This document shows positions 18,838 through 28,483 of a DNA stretch of 64,000 bases, piece after piece; the stretch's first letter is position 1, and every line of letters begins with the position of its first letter. Position numbers and translations under genes: made by a program. The notes beneath the pieces were generated by a model, which was not told where the DNA came from, ran no database searches, and saw only the letters and a list, made by a program, of their open reading frames with translations. This DNA is from Pseudomonas sp. GR 6-02 (GTDB lineage: Bacteria; Pseudomonadota; Gammaproteobacteria; Pseudomonadales; Pseudomonadaceae): contig NZ_CP011567.1 in the NCBI RefSeq assembly GCF_001655615.1, forward strand, positions 3,543,001 to 3,607,000, read 5' to 3'.

Positions 18838-20271
18838 ATGGAACTTCACGTTGTCATCAACGGCCGCAAGGATCTGGCAGGCCAGCTGTACCGGCAACTG
18901 CGCAGCGCCATTGAATCCGGGCGCCTGGCAGCCGGCACGCAGCTGCCGCCCAGCCGTTTGCTGGCCGAACAACTGGGGATTTCGCGCAAGACCATTTCCG
19001 ACACGTATGCGCAACTGACCTACGAAAACTTCCTCACCGGGGTGATCGGCAAAGGCACCTACGTCAATGCCCGGGCGGCAAAAGTCGTCCGTAAACAGAG
19101 CCATTCGGAATTGGCCAGCTTCGATGTCATCGAGAGCTGGCGCAAGTTGCCGACGTTCTTGCGCCACCCGACGCTGGAAGGCTCGCTGCGCTACGACTTT
19201 ATCGGTGGTGCAACCAGCAAGGGCCAATTTCCGCAGGACGACTGGCGCCGTTGTACCTCCCATGCCTTGCGCCAGATCGCCGGCTCCAAGGGTTTCTACA
19301 GCCAGCCCGAAGGCCTGCCGGCGCTGCGCAATGCAATCGCACAGCACATCGCATTTTCCCGCGGGGTCAATTGTCGGGACGAAGACGTTGTGGTGTGCAA
19401 TGGCGCGCAGCAAGCGCTGGACCTGATTTCCCGGGTGTTGACCCAACCGGGCAGCCTCGTGGCCATGGAGGACCCCGGTTACCCTCCTGCGCGCCTGTTG
19501 TTCGGGACTCATGGCGCAACGGTGGTCGGCGTGCCGGTCGATGCGCAAGGCATCCAGGTCGAGCACATTCCCGACGGCACGCGGCTGATTTATGTCACCC
19601 CCTCGCACCAGTTCCCCTTGGGCATGCCCATGAGCCACGAGCGTCGGCTGGCGTTGCTGGAACGGGCCCACGAACTGGGGGCGATCATCATCGAGGACGA
19701 TTACGACAGCGAGTTCCGCTATGAAGGACGGCCCACCGACTCGCTGCAAAGCCTGGATGAACGAGGCATCGTCGCCTACGTCGGCACCTTCTCGAAGACC
19801 CTGTTGCCGGAGTTGCGGCTGGGGTATGCGATTTTGCCGCCGGCGATTCTCGAAGCGGTGATCAGCGCCAAGCAACTCACCGACCGGCACACCTCCACCC
19901 TGCCCCAATGGGCGCTGGCCAAGTTCATCGCCGAAGGCTGTCTGCTCAAGCACATCCGGCGTTGCCACACGATTTACGCCGGGCGCCGCGAACGGATCCT
20001 GGCGCGGATGGCGGGCGACCTTTCGCCATGGTTCGAAGCGGTGCCGACCACGGCCGGGTTTCACATGGCGGTACTGTGCAAGGTGCCGGTCGATATTCCA
20101 TTGGTGATCGAACTCGCGAAAAAAGTCGAAGTGGGGCTCTATACCCTGGACGACTTTTTTTACCAGCAAACGCCACGGGCCGGGCTTTTCCTGGGATTCG
20201 GGGCGATCGAAACCCTGGACATCGACATCGCCCTGGACCGTTTGCGGGACATTTTGCAGCAGGTTGGTTGA
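18838..20271 (+). CDS. MocR/PdxR-type GntR-aminotransferase regulator
   Basis: A 477-residue chimeric regulator: an N-terminal GntR winged helix (LYRQLRSAIESGRLAAGTQL, PPSRLLAEQLGISRKTISDT) joined to a fold-type I aminotransferase-like domain. The PLP lysine is Lys320 (TFSKTLLPELRLGY) and the PLP-binding Asp lies in IIIEDDYDSEF. Such proteins usually sense PLP or an amino-acid derivative and have lost or rarely use aminotransferase activity. The ATG at 18838 is chosen for its CCAGGAG site and the conserved start; the frame is open much further upstream but antiparallel to the AhpD-like gene. Confidence 0.93.
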   Translation: MELHVVINGRKDLAGQLYRQLRSAIESGRLAAGTQLPPSRLLAEQLGISRKTISDTYAQLTYENFLTGVIGKGTYVNARAAKVVRKQSHSELASFDVIESWRKLPTFLRHPTLEGSLRYDFIGGATSKGQFPQDDWRRCTSHALRQIAGSKGFYSQPEGLPALRNAIAQHIAFSRGVNCRDEDVVVCNGAQQALDLISRVLTQPGSLVAMEDPGYPPARLLFGTHGATVVGVPVDAQGIQVEHIPDGTRLIYVTPSHQFPLGMPMSHERRLALLERAHELGAIIIEDDYDSEFRYEGRPTDSLQSLDERGIVAYVGTFSKTLLPELRLGYAILPPAILEAVISAKQLTDRHTSTLPQWALAKFIAEGCLLKHIRRCHTIYAGRRERILARMAGDLSPWFEAVPTTAGFHMAVLCKVPVDIPLVIELAKKVEVGLYTLDDFFYQQTPRAGLFLGFGAIETLDIDIALDRLRDILQQVG

Positions 20272-20394
20272 CGGATTGGTCTGCGGTTTTATCCGGTGAT
20301 TGGCTATTGGCGGCCCAAGGGGGCAGGCCTATCCTGCATGGGCGTTATCCCTCAATGAGCAGGATTCGTCCGGCCTGATTCAGGAGTGTGAGTA

Positions 20395-20688
20395 ATGTCC
20401 AACCAAGTGTTCAACACCGTAAAGATACGAGCTGCCGCCGGTCGCTCGGACGAACTGGGCAAACAACTGCAAAAGATTGTCGACACCCTGCGCGAACTTC
20501 CGGGCTGTGACGGCTATATGGTCGACCGCTGCCCCGAAGACGACACCCGCTGGACGGTCAGCGCCCGCTGGCAATCGGAAGCGGCCATGCAAGCGCATTT
20601 CAATCGCCCCGAAGTGCAAGGCTTTATCGGCCTGATCGACAGCCGACTGGCCAATGCCGTCGACTTCAACAGCTTTCCTATCGTCTGA
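20395..20688 (+). CDS. ABM-family (antibiotic biosynthesis monooxygenase-like) protein
   Basis: A 97-residue ferredoxin-like dimeric alpha/beta-barrel protein. It fits the ABM pattern: FNTVKIRAAAGRSDELGKQL, then ELPGCDGYMVDRCPEDDTRW, SARWQSEAAMQAHFNRPEVQ. These small proteins include heme-degrading and quinone-oxidising enzymes, but most are uncharacterised; no haem-ligand signature was noticed. CAGGAGTGTGAGTA precedes the ATG. It lies 120 bases after the MocR gene on the same strand, so it may or may not be co-transcribed. Confidence 0.88.
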   Translation: MSNQVFNTVKIRAAAGRSDELGKQLQKIVDTLRELPGCDGYMVDRCPEDDTRWTVSARWQSEAAMQAHFNRPEVQGFIGLIDSRLANAVDFNSFPIV

Positions 20689-20695
20689 CAAACAC

Positions 20696-20845
20696 CTGTG
20701 GCGAGGGTGCTTGTCAGATCGCCGCACCGTCCCGCTCGTCTGCGCAGCAGACGTAAACCCAGCGAACGCAGTCTGTCTGGCTCTTTGCGCCCACCGGTTT
20801 TGGGGCCGCTGCGCAGCCCAACGGGAGCAAGCTCCCTCGCCACAG
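20696..20845. repeat. Composite palindromic repeat, about 150 bp
   Basis: The element is bounded by TGTGGCGAGGGTGCTTG at the left and CAAGCTCCCTCGCCACA at the right. It contains the inner block ATCGCCGCACCGTCCCG and a second palindromic segment near CTGCGCAGCAG and GCTGCGCAGCC. The element at 34387-34534 has the same outer arms and the same inner block with a different middle. It begins eight bases after the ABM stop. Confidence 0.75.
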
Positions 20846-20971
20846 TTCATCACCCTTTAGCTCTTCGCACTCGTGATTGGTCCCCTCACCTTCCGGAAAA
20901 TTGGCCGTTTGATTGCCCGACGGCGCGGCTTACCGTGGTCCCTGACGACTCACCACCACAGGTAATCAACC

Positions 20972-21391
20972 ATGAATGCACTTCGTTTTATTGCCGCCTC
21001 TCTCACCGCCCTGACGCTAACCGTTTCAGCCTCGGCATTCGCCGACAAAACCGCCGCCCCTTCGGAAAACGTCACCATCCTGCAGGACCAGATGCTGAAA
21101 AACGCACCTGGCAAAAAAGCCTTGATGATCGAAGTCGATTACCAGCCGGGCCAATCTTCCATTGCCCATAAACACCAGGGTACGGCCATGGCCTACGTGC
21201 TGTCGGGGGAGATCACTTCTCAAGTCAAAGGCGAAAAAGCGATTACCTACAAGGCTGGCGAATTCTGGTATGAGCCGGCCGGTTCGGAACATCTGGTCTC
21301 GAAAAATGCCAGCGCCACCCAACCCGCCAAGCTGTTGGTGTTCATGGTGTTGGCCCCGGATGAGAAAGTGTTGATTCCTTTGCAGAACTGA
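20972..21391 (+). CDS. Exported cupin-domain protein
   Basis: A 139-residue protein with a clear signal peptide (MNALRFIAASLTALTLTVSA, cleavage probably after SAFA near residue 24) and one cupin barrel. The barrel shows the metal-site motif HKHQGTAMAYVLSGEITSQV and the second motif YEPAGSEHLVSKNAS. It would act in the periplasm. Many such proteins are annotated as cupins of unknown function. The ribosome site is weak (AGG about ten bases upstream), but the signal peptide fixes the start. It is the last plus-strand gene before a bidirectional terminator shared with gdhB. Confidence 0.9.
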   Translation: MNALRFIAASLTALTLTVSASAFADKTAAPSENVTILQDQMLKNAPGKKALMIEVDYQPGQSSIAHKHQGTAMAYVLSGEITSQVKGEKAITYKAGEFWYEPAGSEHLVSKNASATQPAKLLVFMVLAPDEKVLIPLQN

Positions 21392-21450
21392 TCGCTGAGG
21401 CGAAGAGGCCCGACCAGCCCCCCCCCCAAAAAAACCGTCAGGCAAAAAAA

Positions 21451-21476
21451 AGCCCCGTCTCTCTCGAGACGGGGCT
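21451..21476. terminator. Bidirectional intrinsic terminator
   Basis: A stem AGCCCCGTCT / AGACGGGGCT with a 6-nt loop has a run of A on its left and T5 on its right, so it works in both directions. It lies between the convergent cupin gene and gdhB. Confidence 0.92.
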
Positions 21477-21494
21477 TTTTCATTCAACGCTCAA

Positions 21495-24400
21495 TCAGGC
21501 AGCCGGTTCCAGCTCGGCACCCGCAGTAGCGGTGATAACGGCAGGTACTACCGTTTGACCGCTCAACGCGACATCCAGCAATTCACGGTTGGCCACCGCG
21601 TACATGGCGTAATCAGTGCCACTGGCGGCACGGATTTCCACCAGCATGGCGCGCCAGCGTTCGATCATGCCTTCGTTCTGCTCCATCCACAGCTCCAGGC
21701 GTGTTTCCACGTCCTGGGTGCCGTCGCCCTGTTGCAGGACCGAGATGGTGATCGCACGTTGTTGCCAGTCGACGTCATCGCGGAACGCTTCACGGGCCAG
21801 GGCTTGCCAGTTGTTTTCAACCGGCAGGGCGCTGATCTGTTGCAGGTACCAGGTGATGTCCAGCGCACTGCCCACGGCGAAGTAGGCCTTGGCCACATCT
21901 GCTGGATCCTGGCCGGTCACGTCGGAGGCTTCGATGATCGGCAGCAGGGTGTACAGGTGCGTGGTGCCAGCCACCATGCGTGCCAACAACTCCGGCACAC
22001 CGGCTTCGACGTACGCCTGATAGCGAGCCTGCCAGGTGTCGCGAATCTCGCCACTGAGCAGTTCGTCAAGCTTGAGGCCCAACTCCTTCAGGTGCGGACC
22101 GAAATGCGCGACGTCACGGGCGGCGTTCTGCTCGTTGCGGCGGGCACGCAGGAACCAGCGCGTAGCGCGACGGCCCAGACGCATCAGCTCGTCCATCAGC
22201 TCCAGTTGTACGTCGGCCGAGACCTGATAATCCAGGGCTTCGATCTGACGGAACCAGTGCGGGAGGTGGAAAATGTCACGCACGATCACATACGCACCGG
22301 CCACGTTCGCCGGGCTCATGCCGGTCGACTCTTTGAGCCGTTGAACGAAGGTGATGCCCATGTGGTTGACCAGATCGTTGGCGATCTGGGTGCTGACGAT
22401 TTCGCGCTTCAGGCGGTGACGGCGCATGGCGGCAGAGAACTTGCTGACCAGCGTCGGCGGGAAAGCGGTTTCCATGTCGCGGGTCAGGTAGTCGTCGTCC
22501 GGCACCAGGGAGCCCAGCAACTGCTCCTTGAGGTCGATCTTGCTGTAGGAGATCAGCACCGACAGCTCGGCACGGGTCAGGCCATGGCCTGCCGCGACGC
22601 GCTCGTTGATCGCGTCTTCCGACGGCAGGAACTCGATGGCGCGATCCAGCTTGCCACGGGCTTCCAGATCGTTCATCAGGCGCTTGTATTCAGCGATCCG
22701 TGGCAAGGCACGACGGGCCGCCAGGGACAGTGCCTGGGTCTGCTTGTAGTTGTTGCCCAACACCAGGCCACCGACTTCGTCGGTCATGCTCGCCAGCAAC
22801 TGGTTACGTTGCTTGTCGGTCATGTCGCCGGCCTGAACCACTTCGTTCAGCAGGATCTTGATGTTCACTTCGTGGTCGGAGCAGTCCACGCCACCGGCGT
22901 TGTCAATGAAGTCGGTGTTGGAACCGCCGCCATTGAGGCCGAACTCGACACGACCCAGTTGGGTCATACCGAGGTTGCCGCCCTCGCCCACAACCTTGCA
23001 GCGCAGTTCGTTACCGTTCACGCGCAGTGCATCGTTGGCCTTGTCGCCGACATCGGCGTGGCTTTCGCTGCTGGCTTTGACGTACGTGCCGATACCGCCG
23101 TTCCACAACAGGTCTACCGGTGCCTTGAGCAAGGCATTGAGCAGTTCGGTCGGGGTCAGCTTGTCGGCCTGAATGTCGAAGCGCTCTTTCATCTGCTCGG
23201 AGATGGCAATGCTCTTCGCGCTACGGGAGAAGATACCGCCGCCTTCGGACATGATGCTGGTGTCGTAATCCGACCAGGCCGAACGCGGCAGGTCGAACAG
23301 GCGCTGACGCTCGGCGAAGCTGCTGGCAGGCTCCGGGTTCGGGTCGATGAAGATGTGCAGGTGGTTGAAGGCTGCGACCAGTTGCAGCTTGTCGGACATC
23401 AGCAAGCCGTTACCGAACACGTCACCGGCCATGTCGCCGACGCCCACCACGGTGATGCTGTCTTCCTGGACGTTGATACCGCGTTCGCGGAAGTGGCGTT
23501 GTACGCCGACCCACGCGCCCTTGGCGGTGATACCCATTTTCTTGTGGTCGTAACCGGCGGAACCGCCAGATGCGAACGCGTCGCCGAGCCAGAAGCCGTA
23601 GTCGATGGCGATACCGTTGGCGATGTCGGAGAAGGTCGCAGTGCCCTTGTCCGCCGCCACCACCAGGTACGGGTCATCGTCGTCATGGCGCACGACATTG
23701 GCCGGTGGTACCAGCGCACCGTCTTTCAGGTTGTCGGTGATGTCCAACAGGCCCGAGATGAAGATGCGGTAGCAGGCGATGCCCTCGGCCGCGATCTCGT
23801 CACGGCTGCCGCCCAGTGGCAGGCGACGCGGCAGGAAGCCACCCTTCGCACCCACCGGCACGATGACCGAGTTCTTCACTTGCTGGGCTTTTACCAGGCC
23901 CAGGACTTCGGTGCGGAAGTCTTCTTCACGGTCGGACCAGCGCAGACCGCCGCGAGCCACGTTGCCGAAGCGCAGGTGCACGCCTTCGACGCGCGGCGAG
24001 TAAACGAAGATTTCGAACTTCGGAACCGGCTTCGGCAGCTCTGGAATCTGGTGCGGGTTGAACTTGAAGCTGAAGTAGGACTTGTTCTGACCGTGAGCAT
24101 CGGTCTGGTAGAAGTTGGTCCGCAGGGTCGCCTTGATCAGGTCCAGGTAACGACGCAGGATGCGGTCTTCGTTGAGCACCTGAACATCGTCCAGTGCGCT
24201 CAGAATCGCGTGTTCCAGGCGTTGTTGCTTGTCTTCCAGGTCGTCACTGGCCAGCTTGCGCGCCAGGTAGAAACGGGTTTTGAACAACCGGGTCAACTCG
24301 CGAGCGATGTCGGTGTGGTTGTTCAGGGTGCTGGCGATGTAACCCAGGTCGAAACCCAGACGGATCTGCTTCATGTAACGGGCATAGGCGCGCAGCAGCG

Positions 24401-26402
24401 CCACGTCGCGCCATGGCAGGCCGGCGGTCAGTACCAGACGGTTGAACGCATCGTTCTCTGCATCGCCACGCACGATGTGGACGAAAGCGTCCTGCAAGGT
24501 GTCGTTGAGTTGCTGGATGTCGAGTTCCAGGCCTTCGGCAGCCGTGAACGCAAAGTCGTGGATCCAGAACTCGCGACCGCTGTTGTGGCGCAGGCGATAC
24601 GGGAATTCACCCAGTACGCGCAGGCCGAGGTTTTCCAGGATTGGCAACACATCGGACAACGCCAGCGGCGTGTCGGCGTGATACAGCTTGCAGTGCAGCT
24701 CACGTTGGCCCGATACCTGACCCAGCGGCTGATAGAAGCTCATCACCAGCGGATTCTTTTCGCTCAGGCTCAGCAGGTGCTGCATGTCGACCACAGCCGA
24801 GTGGGCGGCGAAGCGCTCGCGGTAACCGGCCGGGAAGCCTTTCGGGAAGTCGGCCAGCACGTTGGTGCCCTGGGCTTCGCCGAAGCTCTCGACCACCAGG
24901 CTGGCGTAGTCGTCCTGCCAGCTGCGGCAGGCCTGCACCACTTCTTTTTCCAGCAGAACCGGGTCGATGTCCAGACGGTTCTTCGGGTCGACCCGCAGAA
25001 TCAGCTGCACACGGGCCAGCACGGATTCGGAGAAGAAGGTCCAGAACTCGCAGTCAGAGGCTTTCAGACGATCCATCAGCACTTGCTGGATCTTCTGGCG
25101 CACTTCGGTGGAGTAGATGTCACGCGGCACATAGGCCAGGCAGTAGCAGAAACGACCGTACGGGTCTTTGCGCAGGAATACGCGGATCTTGTTGCGTTCC
25201 TGGATCTGCACGATCGACATCACGGTGGCGAACAACTCATCCACCGGCGTCTGGAACAGGTCATCGCGAGGCAACACTTCAAGTACCTGGGCCAGTTCCT
25301 TGCCCAAGTGAGCCTTGGCCTGGAAGCCCGAGCGCTGCTCGATGATCTCGACCTTGCGACGGATGTAAGGAATGACCCGCACGCTTTCGCCATACACCGA
25401 CGAGGTGTACAGGCCCATGAAGCGGCATTCCTTGATGACCTTGCCGTTGGCATCGATCTGGCGGATCGACACGTAGTCCGGGTAGGCCGGACGGTGGACA
25501 CGGCTTGGGTGTGCCGCCTTGGCGAACGACAGCGGCGTCGGTTCACGCAGGTAGTTGACGGCGTAGTCTTCGATGCGCAGGTCATCGACGGTCAGGCCGG
25601 CGCGCAGCAGCTTAGTCAGGCCGAGGAACGAGCTCTGGTCATAGTCGATGTGACCGCCGTTCTGATCCTCGCCCACCACGAACTCTTCGTAGCCCAGGAA
25701 GGTGAAGTGGTTGCCCACCAACCATTCCAGGAAGCTCTTGATTTCGGATTTTTCTTCGGCGTCGATGGCGAACTGGCTATTGTCGATGCCTTCGATCAGC
25801 TCCTGGACCTTGGCTTTCATCGGTTCGAAATCGGCGACCGCAACGCGGACTTCACCGAGAACCTGCTCCAGCTCTTTGGTCAGGACATTCAATTCGGCCG
25901 TGTTGGCGCAACGGTCGATTTCCAGGTACATCAGCGATTCTTGCAGAATGCCTTCACCCTGGGTGCCTTTCGGCAGGATTTCCAACAGCTCACCCTTGCT
26001 GCCGCGACGCACGCTCAGCACAGTGGTTTGCAGGGTATGAATGCTGTAGCCGCGACGGTTCAGCTCGGTACGCACCGAATCCACCAGGAATGGCAGATCG
26101 TGGTGCAGCACTTCGACCGCGGTGTGGGTCGACTGCCAGCCGTGGCGTTCGTAATCGGGGTTGTAGACACGCACTTGCGATTGAGCGTGATCGAAGCGCT
26201 CAAGCAGGCGCCATGCAGAAAGGGTGCAACCGGCGAGGTCGGACAACCGACGTTGGGTCAGCTCGTCGAGGGAAATGATGCCGAAAAATTGTTCGGCGAA
26301 CAGCGCCACTTGTGGCAGTGCCTGTTCACTGATGTGCTGCGCCAGTGCCGCTTGCAGTTGGTGCTGGAAGTCGGCTTTGCTGGCTGCGGTGAAGAACGCC
26401 AT
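21495..26402 (-). CDS. gdhB: NAD-specific glutamate dehydrogenase, large (GdhB) type
   Basis: A 1635-residue, 180-kDa-class enzyme that oxidises glutamate to 2-oxoglutarate and ammonia with NAD+, feeding amino acids such as arginine into the citrate cycle. The N-terminal half carries the ACT-like regulatory repeats of this family. The catalytic core is visible in VIVPVGAKGGFLPRR (substrate lysine), AADKGTATFSDIAN and the Rossmann region after DSITVVGVGDMAGDVFGNGL. The start is the ATG giving MAFFTAASKADF, with GGAG upstream; about 70 more codons are open before it but look non-coding. It is a single gene with its own terminator; arginine-type control is known for the family in Pseudomonas, but no site was seen. 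Confidence 0.96.
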   Translation of the reverse strand: MAFFTAASKADFQHQLQAALAQHISEQALPQVALFAEQFFGIISLDELTQRRLSDLAGCTLSAWRLLERFDHAQSQVRVYNPDYERHGWQSTHTAVEVLHHDLPFLVDSVRTELNRRGYSIHTLQTTVLSVRRGSKGELLEILPKGTQGEGILQESLMYLEIDRCANTAELNVLTKELEQVLGEVRVAVADFEPMKAKVQELIEGIDNSQFAIDAEEKSEIKSFLEWLVGNHFTFLGYEEFVVGEDQNGGHIDYDQSSFLGLTKLLRAGLTVDDLRIEDYAVNYLREPTPLSFAKAAHPSRVHRPAYPDYVSIRQIDANGKVIKECRFMGLYTSSVYGESVRVIPYIRRKVEIIEQRSGFQAKAHLGKELAQVLEVLPRDDLFQTPVDELFATVMSIVQIQERNKIRVFLRKDPYGRFCYCLAYVPRDIYSTEVRQKIQQVLMDRLKASDCEFWTFFSESVLARVQLILRVDPKNRLDIDPVLLEKEVVQACRSWQDDYASLVVESFGEAQGTNVLADFPKGFPAGYRERFAAHSAVVDMQHLLSLSEKNPLVMSFYQPLGQVSGQRELHCKLYHADTPLALSDVLPILENLGLRVLGEFPYRLRHNSGREFWIHDFAFTAAEGLELDIQQLNDTLQDAFVHIVRGDAENDAFNRLVLTAGLPWRDVALLRAYARYMKQIRLGFDLGYIASTLNNHTDIARELTRLFKTRFYLARKLASDDLEDKQQRLEHAILSALDDVQVLNEDRILRRYLDLIKATLRTNFYQTDAHGQNKSYFSFKFNPHQIPELPKPVPKFEIFVYSPRVEGVHLRFGNVARGGLRWSDREEDFRTEVLGLVKAQQVKNSVIVPVGAKGGFLPRRLPLGGSRDEIAAEGIACYRIFISGLLDITDNLKDGALVPPANVVRHDDDDPYLVVAADKGTATFSDIANGIAIDYGFWLGDAFASGGSAGYDHKKMGITAKGAWVGVQRHFRERGINVQEDSITVVGVGDMAGDVFGNGLLMSDKLQLVAAFNHLHIFIDPNPEPASSFAERQRLFDLPRSAWSDYDTSIMSEGGGIFSRSAKSIAISEQMKERFDIQADKLTPTELLNALLKAPVDLLWNGGIGTYVKASSESHADVGDKANDALRVNGNELRCKVVGEGGNLGMTQLGRVEFGLNGGGSNTDFIDNAGGVDCSDHEVNIKILLNEVVQAGDMTDKQRNQLLASMTDEVGGLVLGNNYKQTQALSLAARRALPRIAEYKRLMNDLEARGKLDRAIEFLPSEDAINERVAAGHGLTRAELSVLISYSKIDLKEQLLGSLVPDDDYLTRDMETAFPPTLVSKFSAAMRRHRLKREIVSTQIANDLVNHMGITFVQRLKESTGMSPANVAGAYVIVRDIFHLPHWFRQIEALDYQVSADVQLELMDELMRLGRRATRWFLRARRNEQNAARDVAHFGPHLKELGLKLDELLSGEIRDTWQARYQAYVEAGVPELLARMVAGTTHLYTLLPIIEASDVTGQDPADVAKAYFAVGSALDITWYLQQISALPVENNWQALAREAFRDDVDWQQRAITISVLQQGDGTQDVETRLELWMEQNEGMIERWRAMLVEIRAASGTDYAMYAVANRELLDVALSGQTVVPAVITATAGAELEPAA

Positions 26403-26917
26403 CTGTGGTACTCCGCTTGGGCTTGTTATTGATGGAAGCGTCGCGTGCAAACCCCTTTCGGGGCAATCCGTCACCCTGTTCCTGATTCTCGGGCAGAGGA
26501 AACAGGACGACAGTTGGGTGAAGCTGGACGAGACACTCAGGTCACATTCACCTTCCATTGAATGGGCATCTGCAAAAACGACTGGCGGGGCTACCATCGC
26601 AGCCATCGTCAATGCCTTTACGGGTGCTCATCCGTTGCGCAGCTTAACCAGTGCGGCAAGGGCCGTGCTTGCAGCGCTGCGACATATTCGGTCATCGGCA
26701 CGTAACTCGTGGCATGCGCCTCGAACAACACTAGCAGCCGTGCAGGAAAACGGGCGTTTTATGCCCGGATTTACGGCACCTTCGTACCAGAAATGACTCG
26801 AGACGCATCGGATGTTCACAACACATCCTCTGACACTCAGCCAAGCAGAAATTCCCCAGGGCTGGCAGAATTGCCGTTTGTTGTGTTCACAACGCTCGCC
26901 GAGCCAGGATTTTTCCC
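26403..26917. other. Divergent intergenic region, 515 bp, no gene seen
   Basis: This is the upstream region of both gdhB (minus) and the small acidic protein (plus). I found no supported reading frame, no convincing palindrome and no RNA gene. It should hold the gdhB promoter and any regulator sites, but I cannot place them. Confidence 0.5.
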
Positions 26918-27271
26918 ATGCAAATGACAACCGACCTCTTGATCGTCAATCCGTGCGATGACGAGGAAGACAATCTGGCCATGCTCTGCTGCACCAGTGC
27001 CGAGGGCGAAATGTTCCTGATGAGCCGCTTTCCGGACGAGGACGAGCTGGAGATCATCTTCCACGACAAGCCTTCGGCCCTGGATGGCGTGAAAGTCACC
27101 CTCAGCCCTGACCGTCTGCTGATCGAAATCGCCGCCGTGGACGCCGATGCGCTGGGTGGCAATGATTCGCTGGAAATCCTGCACAGTACCGATGCCAGCG
27201 ATCTGGCTGAGGTGGAAGAAACCTTGCAGAACATCCTCAATGGGATTGGTACTTACATCAGCGAAATCTGA
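26918..27271 (+). CDS. Small acidic protein of unknown function
   Basis: A 117-residue, strongly acidic, Cys-containing cytoplasmic protein that I do not recognise. It begins MQMTTDLLIVNPCDDEEDNL, continues AMLCCTSAEGEMFLMSRFPD and ends ILNGIGTYISEI. Its beta-rich middle (ELEIIFHDKPSALDGVKVTL) and its acidic loops resemble the small acidic protein at 42660-42956 in character, though not obviously in sequence. An AGGA lies about ten bases upstream of the ATG. A composite repeat follows at 27283. Confidence 0.7.
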   Translation: MQMTTDLLIVNPCDDEEDNLAMLCCTSAEGEMFLMSRFPDEDELEIIFHDKPSALDGVKVTLSPDRLLIEIAAVDADALGGNDSLEILHSTDASDLAEVEETLQNILNGIGTYISEI

Positions 27272-27282
27272 TGGCGGTTTAG

Positions 27283-27394
27283 TGATCGTTCCCACGCTCT
27301 GCGTGGGGATGCAGCCTGTGACGCTCTGCGTCACGATTTTAAAGCGGGACGCAGAGCGTCCGGTGATGCATTCCCACGCAGAGCGTGGGAACGA
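27283..27394. repeat. Composite GATCGTTCCCACG palindromic repeat
   Basis: The element is about 112 bp and contains four small hairpins of the CGCTCTGCG type nested inside outer inverted arms (TGATCGTTCCCACGCTCTG and its near complement at the right end). The same element recurs at 43008-43120. It lies between the small acidic gene and moxR and may act as a terminator. Confidence 0.8.
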
Positions 27395-27518
27395 GCGTTA
27401 ATCCGCACAATTCTACAAAATGCCGTTAGTCGGCGCCCCCCGCGATGGATTAAAGTAACGCCCCCAGCCCTGGCGTTATTCGAACGTCTTCGGTCACCCT
27501 TTCCAGGAACAGTCATCG

Positions 27519-28478
27519 ATGGAACATCGTGAAGCGCTGCTCGCGCTGCGAACCTTTCTTTCAACGCAGATTCTCGGCCAGGAAAAACTCATCGAGCGCT
27601 TGCTCATCGCCTTGCTCGCCGACGGTCACATGCTGGTCGAGGGCGCCCCGGGGCTGGCCAAGACCAAGGCCATCAAAGAACTCGCCGAAGGCATCGAAGC
27701 ACAGTTCCATCGCATCCAGTTCACCCCCGACCTGCTGCCGGCCGACATCACCGGCACGGAAATCTATCGCCCGGAAACCGGCAGCTTCGTGTTCCAGCAA
27801 GGCCCGATCTTCCATAACCTGGTGCTGGCGGACGAAATCAACCGTGCCCCGGCCAAGGTCCAGTCGGCCCTGCTCGAAGCCATGGGCGAACGCCAGGTCA
27901 GCGTCGGGCGCAGCACCTACGAGCTGTCGCCGCTGTTTCTGGTCATGGCCACGCAAAACCCCATCGAGCAGGAAGGCACCTACCCGTTGCCCGAAGCCCA
28001 GCTCGACCGGTTCCTGATGCACGTGAAAATCGGCTTCCCCGACGCCACCGTCGAACGACGGATTCTGCAACAGGCCCGTGGCGAAGCACTGCACGGCGAA
28101 ACCAAACCTGAACGCCGGGTCAGCCAGCAGGCGATCTTCGCCGCGCGCAAGGAAATCCTCGGGTTGTACATGGCCGACGCCGTGGAGGAATACCTGGTGC
28201 AACTGGTCATGGCCACCCGGATCCCGGCCAAGTTCGACCCGGAAATGGCCGAATGGATCGCCTACGGCGCCAGTCCACGCGGCTCCATCGCCCTCGACCG
28301 TTGCGCCCGGGCGCATGCCTGGCTGGCCGGTCGCGACTTCGTCAGCCCCGAAGACATTCAGGCGGTGCTGTTCGATGTGTTGCGTCACCGCATCATTCTT
28401 TCCTTTGAAGCCGAAGCCGCTGGCATCGACCAGGACCGGGTGGTCCAGCGGATTCTCGACGTCGTAGCCGTCGCTTGA
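27519..28478 (+). CDS. MoxR-family AAA+ ATPase
   Basis: A 319-residue AAA+ ATPase of the MoxR class, thought to act as a chaperone for VWA-domain proteins. Walker A is [10 protein letters not shown] (residues 41-50). Walker B is [10 protein letters not shown] near residue 107, with a sensor region in [20 protein letters not shown]. The C-terminal lid ([20 protein letters not shown]) is typical. It is the first gene of a six-gene operon with DUF58, DUF4381 and three Bat-like proteins, the usual partners. AGGA lies about ten bases before the ATG. Confidence 0.95.
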   Translation: MEHREALLALRTFLSTQILGQEKLIERLLIALLADGHMLVEGAPGLAKTKAIKELAEGIEAQFHRIQFTPDLLPADITGTEIYRPETGSFVFQQGPIFHNLVLADEINRAPAKVQSALLEAMGERQVSVGRSTYELSPLFLVMATQNPIEQEGTYPLPEAQLDRFLMHVKIGFPDATVERRILQQARGEALHGETKPERRVSQQAIFAARKEILGLYMADAVEEYLVQLVMATRIPAKFDPEMAEWIAYGASPRGSIALDRCARAHAWLAGRDFVSPEDIQAVLFDVLRHRIILSFEAEAAGIDQDRVVQRILDVVAVA

Positions 28479-28483
28479 CCCCG

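Noticed and set aside
21410..21450. Run of C9 followed by A7 before the terminator at 21451
   Set aside because: Noncoding homopolymers next to a terminator; the A-run is explained as the reverse-strand T-tract for gdhB termination, and no further function was evident.
21555..26432. Very long open frame (about 1600 codons) on the plus strand opposite gdhB
   Set aside because: It is the antisense shadow of a high-GC gene with strong codon bias; its translation is rich in His, Gln, Arg and Val, with no domain, and it lacks a ribosome site.
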